Below are positions 8,102-15,011 of a stretch of 64,000 nucleotides of DNA, in pieces. Source of the stretch: DATFPK01 sp035264885. Lineage in GTDB: Bacteria > Actinomycetota > Thermoleophilia > Solirubrobacterales > 70-9. The notes beneath the pieces were generated by a model that searched no databases, was not told where the DNA came from, and worked only from the letters and a program-made list of their open reading frames with translations. The stretch covers positions 4,140 to 68,139 of the forward strand of contig DATFPK010000079.1 in NCBI GenBank assembly GCA_035264885.1, read 5' to 3'. The position numbers and the translations under genes were made by a program. Each line of letters starts with the position of its first letter. Position 1 is the first letter of the stretch.

Positions 8102-8463
8102 TGGCGAGAGGAGGAGGGCCCGGCGGCTTCGACATGAACGCGCTGCTCAAGCAGGCCCAGGAGATGCAGGCGGAGATGCTCAAGGCCCAGGAGCAGCTCA
8201 AGGACGAGGTGGTCGAGGCCAGCGCCGGCGGCGGCATGGTCAAGGTCAAGATGAGCGGCGACCTCGAGCTGCGCGAAATCGTTATCGACCCCGAGGCGAT
8301 CGACCCGGAGGAGCCCGAGATGCTGGCCGAGATGGTCCAGGCCGCGGTCAACGAGGTGCTTCGCGCCGCGCAGGAGCTGGCGAGCTCGAAGCTGGGATCC
8401 GCGACCGGCGGTCTCGGCGGCGGCGCCGGCGATCTCGGCGGTCTCGGATTGCCCGGAACCTGA
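8101..8463 (+). CDS. YbaB/EbfC family nucleoid-associated protein
   Basis: 120 residues. The core MNALLKQAQEMQAEMLKAQE plus GGGMVKVKMSGDLELREIVIDPE is the YbaB signature: helical arms that dimerise and grip DNA like tweezers. The last 25 residues are Gly-rich and low-complexity. It is translationally coupled at both ends: its ATG overlaps the dnaX stop, and its own stop overlaps the recR start. The position between dnaX and recR is conserved in very many bacteria and supports the call. Confidence 0.93.
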   Translation: MARGGGPGGFDMNALLKQAQEMQAEMLKAQEQLKDEVVEASAGGGMVKVKMSGDLELREIVIDPEAIDPEEPEMLAEMVQAAVNEVLRAAQELASSKLGSATGGLGGGAGDLGGLGLPGT

Positions 8464-9062
8464 TGCAGGAGGGCCCGGCGCCGCTCGGGCGCCTTGTCGC
8501 GGAGCTCTCGCGGTTGCCGGGGATCGGCCAGCGGACGGCCCAGCGACTCGCCTTCCACATCCTCCGCAGCGAGGACGACGAGGCGAGCGCGCTGGCGGCG
8601 GCGATCGTCGAGGTCAAGGAGAAGGTCGGCCTCTGCGAGGTCTGCTTCAACCTCGCCGAAGGCTCCCGCTGCCGGATCTGCGAGGACCCCACCCGCGACC
8701 GCAGCCAGATCTGCGTCGTCGAAGAGCCGGGGGACGTGATCCCGATCGAGCGCACTCACGAGTACCGGGGCCTCTACCACGTGCTCGGCGGCGCCCTGTC
8801 GCCGATCGACGGTGTCGACCCCGAGGACCTGAAGATCGCCGAGCTGCTGGAACGGGCCGCGGCGGCCGAGACCACCGAGGTGGTCCTCGCAACCAACCCG
8901 ACCACCACCGGCGAGGCCACCGCTCTCCACATCGCCGAGGCGCTGCGCGGTCAGGTGTCCGTCACCCGCCTGGCCAGCGGCCTGCCGGTTGGCGCCGACC
9001 TCGAGCACGCCGACGAGGTGACGCTCGGCAAGGCGCTCGCCGGGCGGCGAGCGCTGGGCTAG
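8463..9062 (+). CDS. recR: Recombination mediator protein RecR
   Basis: 199 residues, the family's normal size. A helix-hairpin-helix (LSRLPGIGQRTAQRLAFHIL, 15-34) is followed by a four-Cys zinc finger (CEVCFNL...CRIC, about 58-75). A Toprim domain carries VVEEPGDV and the Walker-like NPTTTGEAT. RecR with RecO and RecF loads RecA at single-strand gaps. It overlaps ybaB by one base. It is the last gene of the operon; the usual actinobacterial neighbours lysC and asd appear 6 kb further on, beyond regulator and transporter genes. Confidence 0.95.
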   Translation: MQEGPAPLGRLVAELSRLPGIGQRTAQRLAFHILRSEDDEASALAAAIVEVKEKVGLCEVCFNLAEGSRCRICEDPTRDRSQICVVEEPGDVIPIERTHEYRGLYHVLGGALSPIDGVDPEDLKIAELLERAAAAETTEVVLATNPTTTGEATALHIAEALRGQVSVTRLASGLPVGADLEHADEVTLGKALAGRRALG

Positions 9063-9322
9063 CGTCGACAGCGGTAGCCGGGTTATCGGGAAAGCGGTTG
9101 CACCAGGCGTCTCCCCGGCGTCGTCAATTCGTCCGCTCAGGCGTCCTGACCCGCAAATACGGACCTCCCCCCTTGCCGTCGCGCCGCCGAAGGGCTAGAA
9201 GTCTGGACATCAGGTTCACGGACGGATCTGGGGAGAACAGGGAGCCCGATCACGGGACCGCCGGCACGCGCTCGCGGCGCCGCGAGATCTCGTCCGAGGA
9301 GGTCGCGACGCTTCGCGGTGCC

Positions 9323-10300
9323 ATGCCGCTCTCCCAGGGGGACCGAGGCAGCAGGCTGCCGCCGACCGGGAGAGCGGGACTGGCCAGCCTGCGTGGCCGC
9401 CTCGCGCGCATCGAGGCCGGTCGCGACCAGATCTCGAAGGCGTGGCTCGCCGATCTGGTTCTGAACTCACCGCTCGAGGAGATCGAGCGGATGCCGATCA
9501 GTTGGGCCACCCAGGAGCTGCCGGAGCTGGTCAGCGACATACTCGCCGCGCTCGGCGAATCGACCCCCGGCGCCCACCTGACGAGGGCCGGCCGGGAGCG
9601 GGCGGCGCGTCTGGCCGAGCTCCGGGCGAACGCGTCTCCGGGGCAGCTCAGCCGCGAAGTCGGCTACCTGCACGCCAACCTGCTCGCGGCCCTGAAGGGC
9701 GAGCTCCTGCCGCACTCGCCCGAGCTGCTCGCCGAGGCCGCCGAGCGCCTCGCCGCGGTCTTCGGCCTGGTCGGCGGCGCCGCCGTCGACGGCCTCTTCG
9801 AGCGCAGCGAGACGGGGCGCGACCCGTCCACCGGGCTCTACCGCCCGCGCCAGTTGCGCAGCAGGCTCGACCAGCTGGTCGCCGCGCACCGCCGCTACGG
9901 GAGTCCCTTCGCCCTGGTGCTGTTCGACGCCGAGGGCCCCGGCACGCGCGAGGAGTCCTTCGGCGTCGGCAAGCAGGGGATCCTCCAGATCGTCTCCGCG
10001 GCGCTGCGCGAGAGCATCCGCGAGATGGACGAGGGCTACAGGCTCGACGAGACCGAGCTGGGCGTCCTGGCTCCCGACCAGACGAGCACAGGCGGCGAGC
10101 GGATGGCCGCGCGCCTGGGGGAGAAGCTGAACGAGCTGGAGGCGGCCGGGGGGCTGCGGATATCGATCTCGGCGGGCGTCGTCTCCTGCCCCGAGCACGG
10201 CGACGACCCCGAGCAGCTCCTGCGCCGTGCGGACACGGCGATGTGGCGTGCCCGCGCGACCGGCCGGCTCGTTTCGGTCGGACCTGTGCAAGATCGCTAG
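9323..10300 (+). CDS. GGDEF-like protein with a degenerate active site
   Basis: 325 residues if it starts at the ATG at 9323. The frame is open back to a TTG at 9098, but the first 75 codons look less like coding sequence, so the start is uncertain. The N-terminal 150 residues are helical (a sensor-like domain around RIEAGRDQISKAWLADLVL). From about residue 165 a GGDEF fold is seen (DPSTGLYRPRQLRSRLDQLV, then ISAGVVSCPEHGDDPEQLLRRADTAMWRAR). The signature itself reads YRLDETELGVLAP, so GGDEF is replaced by DETEL. Diguanylate cyclase activity is therefore unlikely; a c-di-GMP-independent sensory or scaffold role is inferred. Confidence 0.7.
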   Translation: MPLSQGDRGSRLPPTGRAGLASLRGRLARIEAGRDQISKAWLADLVLNSPLEEIERMPISWATQELPELVSDILAALGESTPGAHLTRAGRERAARLAELRANASPGQLSREVGYLHANLLAALKGELLPHSPELLAEAAERLAAVFGLVGGAAVDGLFERSETGRDPSTGLYRPRQLRSRLDQLVAAHRRYGSPFALVLFDAEGPGTREESFGVGKQGILQIVSAALRESIREMDEGYRLDETELGVLAPDQTSTGGERMAARLGEKLNELEAAGGLRISISAGVVSCPEHGDDPEQLLRRADTAMWRARATGRLVSVGPVQDR

Positions 10301-10331
10301 CCGTTCGCGGTCGATTTTGTGCAAGACCGCT
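10285..10331 (+). repeat. Direct repeat TGTGCAAGA(T/C)CGCT, two copies 33 bp apart
   Basis: The 14-mer at 10285-10298 recurs at 10318-10331 with one substitution (13 of 14 identical). The 33-bp period is about three helical turns, so a dimeric regulator could bind both on one face. The first copy overlaps the end of the GGDEF-like gene and the second lies about 100 bp before merR. Confidence 0.5.
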
Positions 10332-10375
10332 CACAAAAACTGAAAAACCTGCCGATAAGCGGGCTAAAGCTGTGC

Positions 10376-10398
10376 GGAATGGGGGAATATCCCGTTCC
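10376..10398 (+). promoter_or_regulatory. Inverted repeat upstream of the MerR-type gene (candidate operator)
   Basis: GGAATGGG-N7-CCCGTTCC, 8-bp arms with one mismatch, 31 bp before the merR start codon. An inner GGGA-ATA-TCCC palindrome is nested in it. MerR-family dimers bind such sites between -35 and -10, so autoregulation is plausible. Confidence 0.45.
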
Positions 10399-10428
10399 CT
10401 CCCGAAAAGACCGGCCGGAGACCGACCC

Positions 10429-11298
10429 ATGCCAGCGATCCGCACCAACGCAGCCGCCGCCGTCCTTGGCGTCAGCCCGAACACGCTCCGCAGCTGGGAG
10501 CGCCGCTACGGCTACCCGAAGCCGCAGCGCTCACCGGGCAACCACCGCCAGTACGAGCTGGTCGAGCTGCAGACGCTGCGTGACGCGCTCGCCCAGTCCG
10601 GGAACATCACCACCGCGATCGAGCTCGCCCGCCAGCGCCAGGAGGATCCCGCCTCCACCGCCGCGCTCGTCGGCGCGCTGACCGGGTTCGACGAGGCCGC
10701 CGCCGATCGCGCGATGGAGGAGAGCCTCGCCGTACGCCCGGTCGAGCGCTCGGTCGAAGAGCTTCTGCTGCCCACGCTCGACGCCCTCGCCGCCGAGGAG
10801 GACGGCGAGGCCGAGCTGGAGTTCGCCTGTCGCTGGGCGATGGGATGGCTCCACGGCGCCCGCCGTCTCGCTTCGGCCGCGTCGCGTCCGGCCGGCGTCG
10901 TCCTGCTCGACTCGTCATTCGGGGAGCCCGTCGAGGGGGTCTACGCGCAGGCGCTCGACCTGGCGCTGCGCCGAGCCGGCTTCCGGGTCCTGACCCTCTC
11001 AAGCGAGTTGCCCGAGGATCGCCTCCAGCGTGCGATCGAGGCGCTCGAGCCCACCGCAATCGTGCTCTGCGGACCGGGCGCCGACGCCGGCGCGGCCGGC
11101 CGTCTCCTGACCGGGATCCGCCGGCTCGGAGTCGACGCCCCGCTCTACAACTTCCGCGGGGCCGACCTCGCCACCAGCGCGATCGCGATTCCCAGCGCGG
11201 GTGAGCAGCCGAGCGCGGTCACGGGCCTGCTGGGTGCAGACCTCCGCCAGCGCGGCCGCGCCATCGCGCCCGTGCCGGCACCAGCCACCGTCGGCTGA
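10429..11298 (+). CDS. MerR-family regulator with C-terminal B12-binding-like domain
   Basis: 289 residues. The winged-helix N-terminus (AAAVLGVSPNTLRSWERRYGYPKPQRS) is the MerR signature. A helical bundle (about 80-145) and a Rossmann-like domain (about 155-285) follow, in the layout of CarH/LitR photoreceptor repressors. The motif that supplies the lower cobalt ligand in those proteins (ExHxxG) is absent; the corresponding stretch reads SSFGEPVEGVYAQALDLALR, without histidine. It may sense something other than adenosylcobalamin. A GGAG Shine-Dalgarno lies 9 bases upstream. The preceding 130 bp are AT-richer and hold repeats that could be operators. Confidence 0.85.
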   Translation: MPAIRTNAAAAVLGVSPNTLRSWERRYGYPKPQRSPGNHRQYELVELQTLRDALAQSGNITTAIELARQRQEDPASTAALVGALTGFDEAAADRAMEESLAVRPVERSVEELLLPTLDALAAEEDGEAELEFACRWAMGWLHGARRLASAASRPAGVVLLDSSFGEPVEGVYAQALDLALRRAGFRVLTLSSELPEDRLQRAIEALEPTAIVLCGPGADAGAAGRLLTGIRRLGVDAPLYNFRGADLATSAIAIPSAGEQPSAVTGLLGADLRQRGRAIAPVPAPATVG

Positions 11299-11307
11299 CC
11301 CTCTCGG

Positions 11308-11760
11308 TCAGCCCGTGATCGGGGCGGCGCCCGCCTCCTCGATCCCCGCCGACCGCATCCGCTCGAGCGAGTCCGCCAGGCTCTGGGTGTCCAGGTACGC
11401 GCGGATCGACTTCGCCTTTCCGCGCTGGAGGCGGATCCAGTGCGCGCCGTGATTCTCGTAGGGCTCGCCGTCGGCCATCCGGCCGAAGTCCCGCCACTTG
11501 ACCGCGACCCTCATGTCCCACGGCAATCCACGGACCGCGACGCTCTCGACCTCGAACTGGAGGTCGGGGATGAGCCGGTAGACCCGCTCGAACCAGCGTC
11601 CCATCGCCTCCTTGGAGTGCCGCTCCCCGCCGAGCGCGTGGTCGCCCGGAAAGACGTGGTGGACGTCGTCGGCGGCGTCGGCCAGTCCCGCCTCCCAGTC
11701 GCCGCGCCCCAGCGCGTCGAACACGCCGGTGACCTTGCGCTTCGCGATCGTCTTGTACAT
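11308..11760 (-). CDS. SnoaL-like (NTF2-fold) protein
   Basis: 150 residues beginning MYKTIAKRKVTGVFDALGRGDWEAGL, then DDVHHVFPGDHALGGERHSKEAMGRWFERVYRL. This is the NTF2-like alpha+beta barrel of SnoaL-type cyclases and many small hydrolases or scaffold proteins. The start follows a strong GGAAGGAGG site. It is the third gene of a padR-mmpL-snoaL operon, with only 20 bp between it and mmpL. The enzymatic role is not determined by sequence; polar residues in the pocket (D, H) are present. Probable partner in processing or sensing what the MMPL pump exports. Confidence 0.75.
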   Translation of the reverse strand: MYKTIAKRKVTGVFDALGRGDWEAGLADAADDVHHVFPGDHALGGERHSKEAMGRWFERVYRLIPDLQFEVESVAVRGLPWDMRVAVKWRDFGRMADGEPYENHGAHWIRLQRGKAKSIRAYLDTQSLADSLERMRSAGIEEAGAAPITG

Positions 11761-11780
11761 CTCGCCTCCTTCCGGGTGCC

Positions 11781-13922
11781 TCAGGGAGCACCCTGTGCCA
11801 TCGGTGCGGACTCGCTGAGCCCGATCCGCTCGTGCAGGCGCCGCAGCGGCCGCGGCGCCCACCAGTTCCACCTGCCGAGCAGCTCCATCAGGGAGGGGAC
11901 GAGGAGGGCGCGGATGATCGTCGCGTCGATCAGCACCGCAAGCGCCGTCCCGATGCCGTTCTGCTTGATGAAGATGATCTCCGAGGTCGCGAAGGCTCCG
12001 ATCGCGATTGCGAACAGGAAGGCGGCCGCGGTGACGATCCGGCCGGTCCGCTCGAGACCGATCGCAACCGACTCGCGGTCCGAGGCGCCGCCGTCCCGCG
12101 CCTCCTTGATCCGCGACAGCAGGAAGACGGCGTAGTCGGTGGAGAGCCCGAAGGCGACGGCGAACAGGAGGATCGGCATCGTCTGCTCGAGCGCTCCCTG
12201 GCTGCTGTAGTCGAGCAGCCCCTCGAGCCGGCCGTCCTGGAAGACCAGGACGAGGATGCCGAATACGGCGCTCAGGTTGAGCACGTTCATCAGCAGCGAC
12301 TTGACCGGCAGCACGACCGACCCGGTCATAAGGAAGAGGATGAGCAGGGTCGAGCCGACGATGATCCCGAAGGCGATCGGCAGGTGAGCCGTGAGGCTGT
12401 CCTGGAAGTCGAGGAAGTCGGCGGTGGCCCCGCTGACCAGGACGCTCGTCCCGGCGGGCTCGCGGAGGCCGCGAACGCGCTCGACGGTGGCCTGGCTGTC
12501 CTCGGTGATGAAGCGCGAGGCGGAGATCGCCTCGATCACCGTCACGCCGCCTTCGAGGCGCCGCGGCGGCCGCACCGCGGCGATGCCGTCGACCTCTGCG
12601 AGATCGGCGCGCACCGCGCCGGCGGCCGCCGGACCTCCGCCCTCGAGCACCACCCGGATCGGCGTCTCGCGGTTCGGCGGGAACTCCGAGCGCACGGTCT
12701 CGAATACCTGCCGGGCGGTCGCGCTCTCGGGCAGGACCTCCGGGTCGACCGTCGTGAACTTGAGTGACAGGAAGGGGATGCCCAACGCGATCAGGAGGAC
12801 GGCGCTCGCCGTCGCGATGCCGATCGGCCGCCGCATGACGAACCGCGAGAGGCGGTACCAGAAGCCCTCCTCGTCGGGCCGGGCGTCGGCCTCGGCACGG
12901 CGGCGGAGGAACCTGGGCGCGAGCGCGTTGACGCGGTGGCCGAGCAGCGTCAACACAGCCGGCAGCACGGTGAGCGCGACCGCGGCCGCGATCAGCGCGA
13001 CGAAGCCCCCGCCGATGCCCATCGAGTAGAGGAATCGCTGGGGAAACACGACCAGCGAGAACAGCGCGGCGGCGACGGTCAGCGAGGAGAAGAGCACCGT
13101 GCGGCCGGCCGTGGCGAGGGTACGCCGCATCGCCGCGAGGCCCGGTCCGTCCTTCGCGATCTCCTCGCGGTACCGGGAGACGATGAACAGCGAGTAGTCG
13201 ATCGCGAGGCCGAGCCCGAGCCCGGTCGTCAGGTTGAGGGCGAAGATCGAGATCGACCCCACCTCGCTGGCGATCCGCAGGGTGAGGAAGGTGCCGACGA
13301 TCGCCAGCGCGCCGATCATCAACGGCAGCAGCGCCGCGACGAGGCTGCGGAAGAAGAGCAGCGAGAGGAAGAAGAGGAGCGGGAAGGCGAGGAGCTCGGC
13401 CCGCCGCAGGTCGGACTCCACCTGGTCGTTGACCTGCTCCTGGGCCAGCGCCGGCCCGCCGACCTGGATGCCCGGGCGGTCGGCGAGCCGCTCGTCGAGG
13501 TCGGCCGCGTCCTCCTGCCACTGCTTGTCGTCGGTCGCGGTCAGCGCGACCGCCAGATAGGTCGAGTCGCCGTCCTTCGAGACGAAGTCGCGGGACCCGG
13601 AGCCGAAGTAGCCGGTGACCGAGGCGACGGTCGGCAGGCGGCGAAGCTCGCCGGCCACGTCCTCCACCTCACGGCGGGTGTGGGCCGAGCCGACCGGGGC
13701 GTCCCGGAACAGCACGAGCACCGCGGTGTCGCGGTAGCCGGCCTCCTCGAGCGTGTCCTCGGCCTTGACGCTCTCCGTCGCGGGATCGTCGGCGGCGTAG
13801 GGGTCGAGCTTGTCGGCGACGCCGCCGCCGATCGCCCCGGCAAAGAGGAAGAAGACGACCGCGATCAGCGCGACCCTCCGGGGCCGTGAGTCGGCCAGCC
13901 TGGCGAGGGCGTCGAACATCAT
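11781..13922 (-). CDS. MMPL-family RND transporter
   Basis: 713 residues with 11-12 membrane helices in the RND layout: one N-terminal helix, a periplasmic loop (about 40-170), a six-helix block (GLGLGLAIDYSLFIVSRYREE is the proton-relay helix with Asp and Tyr), a second periplasmic loop and a second six-helix block (FGLSTDYAVFLLSRIKEARD). MMPL pumps export lipids or hydrophobic compounds using the proton gradient. Its ATG overlaps the padR stop by four bases (ATGA), so it is translationally coupled to its probable repressor. A frame open to 14510 is a shadow over padR. Confidence 0.9.
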   Translation of the reverse strand: MMFDALARLADSRPRRVALIAVVFFLFAGAIGGGVADKLDPYAADDPATESVKAEDTLEEAGYRDTAVLVLFRDAPVGSAHTRREVEDVAGELRRLPTVASVTGYFGSGSRDFVSKDGDSTYLAVALTATDDKQWQEDAADLDERLADRPGIQVGGPALAQEQVNDQVESDLRRAELLAFPLLFFLSLLFFRSLVAALLPLMIGALAIVGTFLTLRIASEVGSISIFALNLTTGLGLGLAIDYSLFIVSRYREEIAKDGPGLAAMRRTLATAGRTVLFSSLTVAAALFSLVVFPQRFLYSMGIGGGFVALIAAAVALTVLPAVLTLLGHRVNALAPRFLRRRAEADARPDEEGFWYRLSRFVMRRPIGIATASAVLLIALGIPFLSLKFTTVDPEVLPESATARQVFETVRSEFPPNRETPIRVVLEGGGPAAAGAVRADLAEVDGIAAVRPPRRLEGGVTVIEAISASRFITEDSQATVERVRGLREPAGTSVLVSGATADFLDFQDSLTAHLPIAFGIIVGSTLLILFLMTGSVVLPVKSLLMNVLNLSAVFGILVLVFQDGRLEGLLDYSSQGALEQTMPILLFAVAFGLSTDYAVFLLSRIKEARDGGASDRESVAIGLERTGRIVTAAAFLFAIAIGAFATSEIIFIKQNGIGTALAVLIDATIIRALLVPSLMELLGRWNWWAPRPLRRLHERIGLSESAPMAQGAP

Positions 13923-14461
13923 GTCCTCGGGGCCGCCACCCGGTTCCATCGGGCCGCCGCCTCGCGCTCGCACCAGTCGGCGATCCACTCGTTCGACTCG
14001 ATCCCGAAGCGAAGGACGAGGTAGGGGAGGCTGTCCGGTGACTTGCCCGCGGCCTCCTCGACCTCGCGCAGGGCCGAGACCTTGCGGCGGTGCTGCTCGG
14101 CCATGTCGCGCAGGCGCTGAACCTGGCCCGCCGGCTCGAGGCCCCCGGCGAAGAAGACCTTGAGCATGCCCTCGTGGCGCATCTCGTAGGTCTCCGGCGG
14201 CGAGTCGAGCCACCGCAGGAGAGCCTCGTGCCCGGCCCCGGTCAGCCGGTATTCCTTGCGCTGGCGACCGCCCTGCGGCGCGTCGGTGCCCTCGATCAGC
14301 CCGGCGTCGGCCAGCCGCCGCAGCTCGGGGTAGATCTGGCCGTAGCTCGCCGCCCAGAAGAACCGGGTGGAGCGATCGACCATCGACTTGATCTCGTAGC
14401 CCGTCTTCGGGCCGAAGCTGAGGGTGCCGAGGATCGCCTTGCCGGTGGGGCCGAGCTCCAT
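13919..14461 (-). CDS. PadR-family transcriptional regulator
   Basis: 180 residues from MELGPTGKAILGTLSFG. The PadR winged helix (SYGQIYPELRRLADAGLIEG) is followed by the C-terminal dimerisation helices with an acidic, Leu-rich coiled coil. PadR proteins repress transport or detoxification genes and release DNA on ligand binding. An upstream in-frame ATG at 14488 lies inside the operator palindrome and is less likely. It is the first gene of padR-mmpL-snoaL. The 21-bp palindrome 8 bp upstream of the start codon points to autorepression of the operon. Confidence 0.88.
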   Translation of the reverse strand: MELGPTGKAILGTLSFGPKTGYEIKSMVDRSTRFFWAASYGQIYPELRRLADAGLIEGTDAPQGGRQRKEYRLTGAGHEALLRWLDSPPETYEMRHEGMLKVFFAGGLEPAGQVQRLRDMAEQHRRKVSALREVEEAAGKSPDSLPYLVLRFGIESNEWIADWCEREAAARWNRVAAPRT

Positions 14462-14468
14462 GACCGTA

Positions 14469-14489
14469 GATGTATCGCCCCGATACATC
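14469..14489 (-). promoter_or_regulatory. Palindromic operator for the PadR regulator
   Basis: GATGTATCG-CCC-CGATACATC: two perfect 9-bp arms around a 3-bp centre, 8 bp upstream of the padR start codon. It contains the ATGT...ACAT ends known from PadR-family operators, here with 11 bases between them. Its position overlaps where the -10 of a short-leader promoter would lie. Confidence 0.75.
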
Positions 14490-14539
14490 GCCGTGTGTGA
14501 GGCCCATCACGCTCGCAGCGCACCCCCGAAGGGCAACAC

Positions 14540-14555
14540 GGTCGGGATCCCGACC
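14540..14555. repeat. Perfect 16-bp palindrome between padR and the IS remnant
   Basis: GGTCGGGATCCCGACC is fully self-complementary. It lies 6 bp before the point where homology to the mobile element at 44 kb begins. It could be an operator or a scar of the remnant's edge. Confidence 0.4.
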
Positions 14556-14560
14556 CGAGA

Positions 14561-14841
14561 ACGAGTTCTTCAGCCTTCTTGAAAAGGTGACTGGCCGAGC
14601 AGGCCGTAAACGGCCTGCCTCGAAAGACCAGCGACCTGTGCGATCTCGCTGATCGGTACGCCCGCAGCCTGGGCTTCCCTCGTGTACCGCTTCAGTTGCT
14701 CTCGCGCTTGTCGGCGCGACTTGTCTGCGCGGTCGCGCCGTTTCGCGGCATTGCGGATGCCCTTGAGCGCTTCGTCCCTCTCGCTCATTTCGCTGACCTC
14801 TGCACCAGCGAGCGGAACATAGGGCGCGGCTTGTTGCGCTC
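14561..14841 (-). mobile_element. Decayed copy of the 44-kb IS1595-type module
   Basis: Clear nucleotide and protein similarity to 44425-44680. It comprises the last 18 codons of the transposase (ERNKPRPMFRSLVQRSAK and stop at 14785-14841; intact copy ERNNPRSMFRSLVERSAE), the ATGA-coupled helix-turn-helix gene, and the C-terminal half of the convergent small ORF on the plus strand (about 14562-14652, FFSLLEKVTGRAGRKR versus FLDVVERVSRPDRRKR). About 95% of the transposase is gone. No terminal repeats are seen here. Confidence 0.8.
14570..14788 (-). CDS. Small helix-turn-helix protein of the IS remnant
   Basis: 72 residues. A basic helical N-terminus (MSERDEALKGIRNAAKRRDRADKSRR) precedes a Hin/resolvase-like helix-turn-helix (GVPISEIAQVAGLSRQAVYGLL, about 44-65). 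It is homologous to the 58-residue protein at 44442-44618 and has the same ATGA junction with the transposase stop codon. The reading frame is intact although the transposase is almost gone, so it may have been retained for another role or simply not yet have decayed. Likely DNA-binding; it could regulate or target the transposase. Confidence 0.7.
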   Translation of the reverse strand: MSERDEALKGIRNAAKRRDRADKSRRQAREQLKRYTREAQAAGVPISEIAQVAGLSRQAVYGLLGQSPFQEG

Positions 14842-14933
14842 TAGCAGCAGTCGTCCGGGCAGCCGTCAGGAGGACAGGCTTCGCAGCACTCCTCGGGGCA
14901 GCAGTCGGACTCGATCATCGGCAGCTCGGCCAT
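14841..14933 (-). CDS. Cysteine-rich 30-residue ORF (metallothionein-like composition)
   Basis: Reads MAELPMIESDCCPEECCEAC then PPDGCPDDCC and stop: eight cysteines (11, 12, 16, 17, 20, 25, 29, 30) in 30 residues, with acidic spacers and no basic residue. The pattern suggests a soft-metal chelator or a Cys-rich peptide. The stop codon lies at the junction with the IS remnant, so its present 3' end may have been shaped by insertion or deletion. There is no clear Shine-Dalgarno. Short length makes chance possible, but random GC-rich sequence rarely gives this Cys density. Confidence 0.45.
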   Translation of the reverse strand: MAELPMIESDCCPEECCEACPPDGCPDDCC

Positions 14934-15011
14934 GTCGCAGAGATTACGGGCTTCTACGATGCTGACCCAACGGCAGCGGCGCCGGGGCCCCCGCGTATCC
15001 TCAATCCCGCC

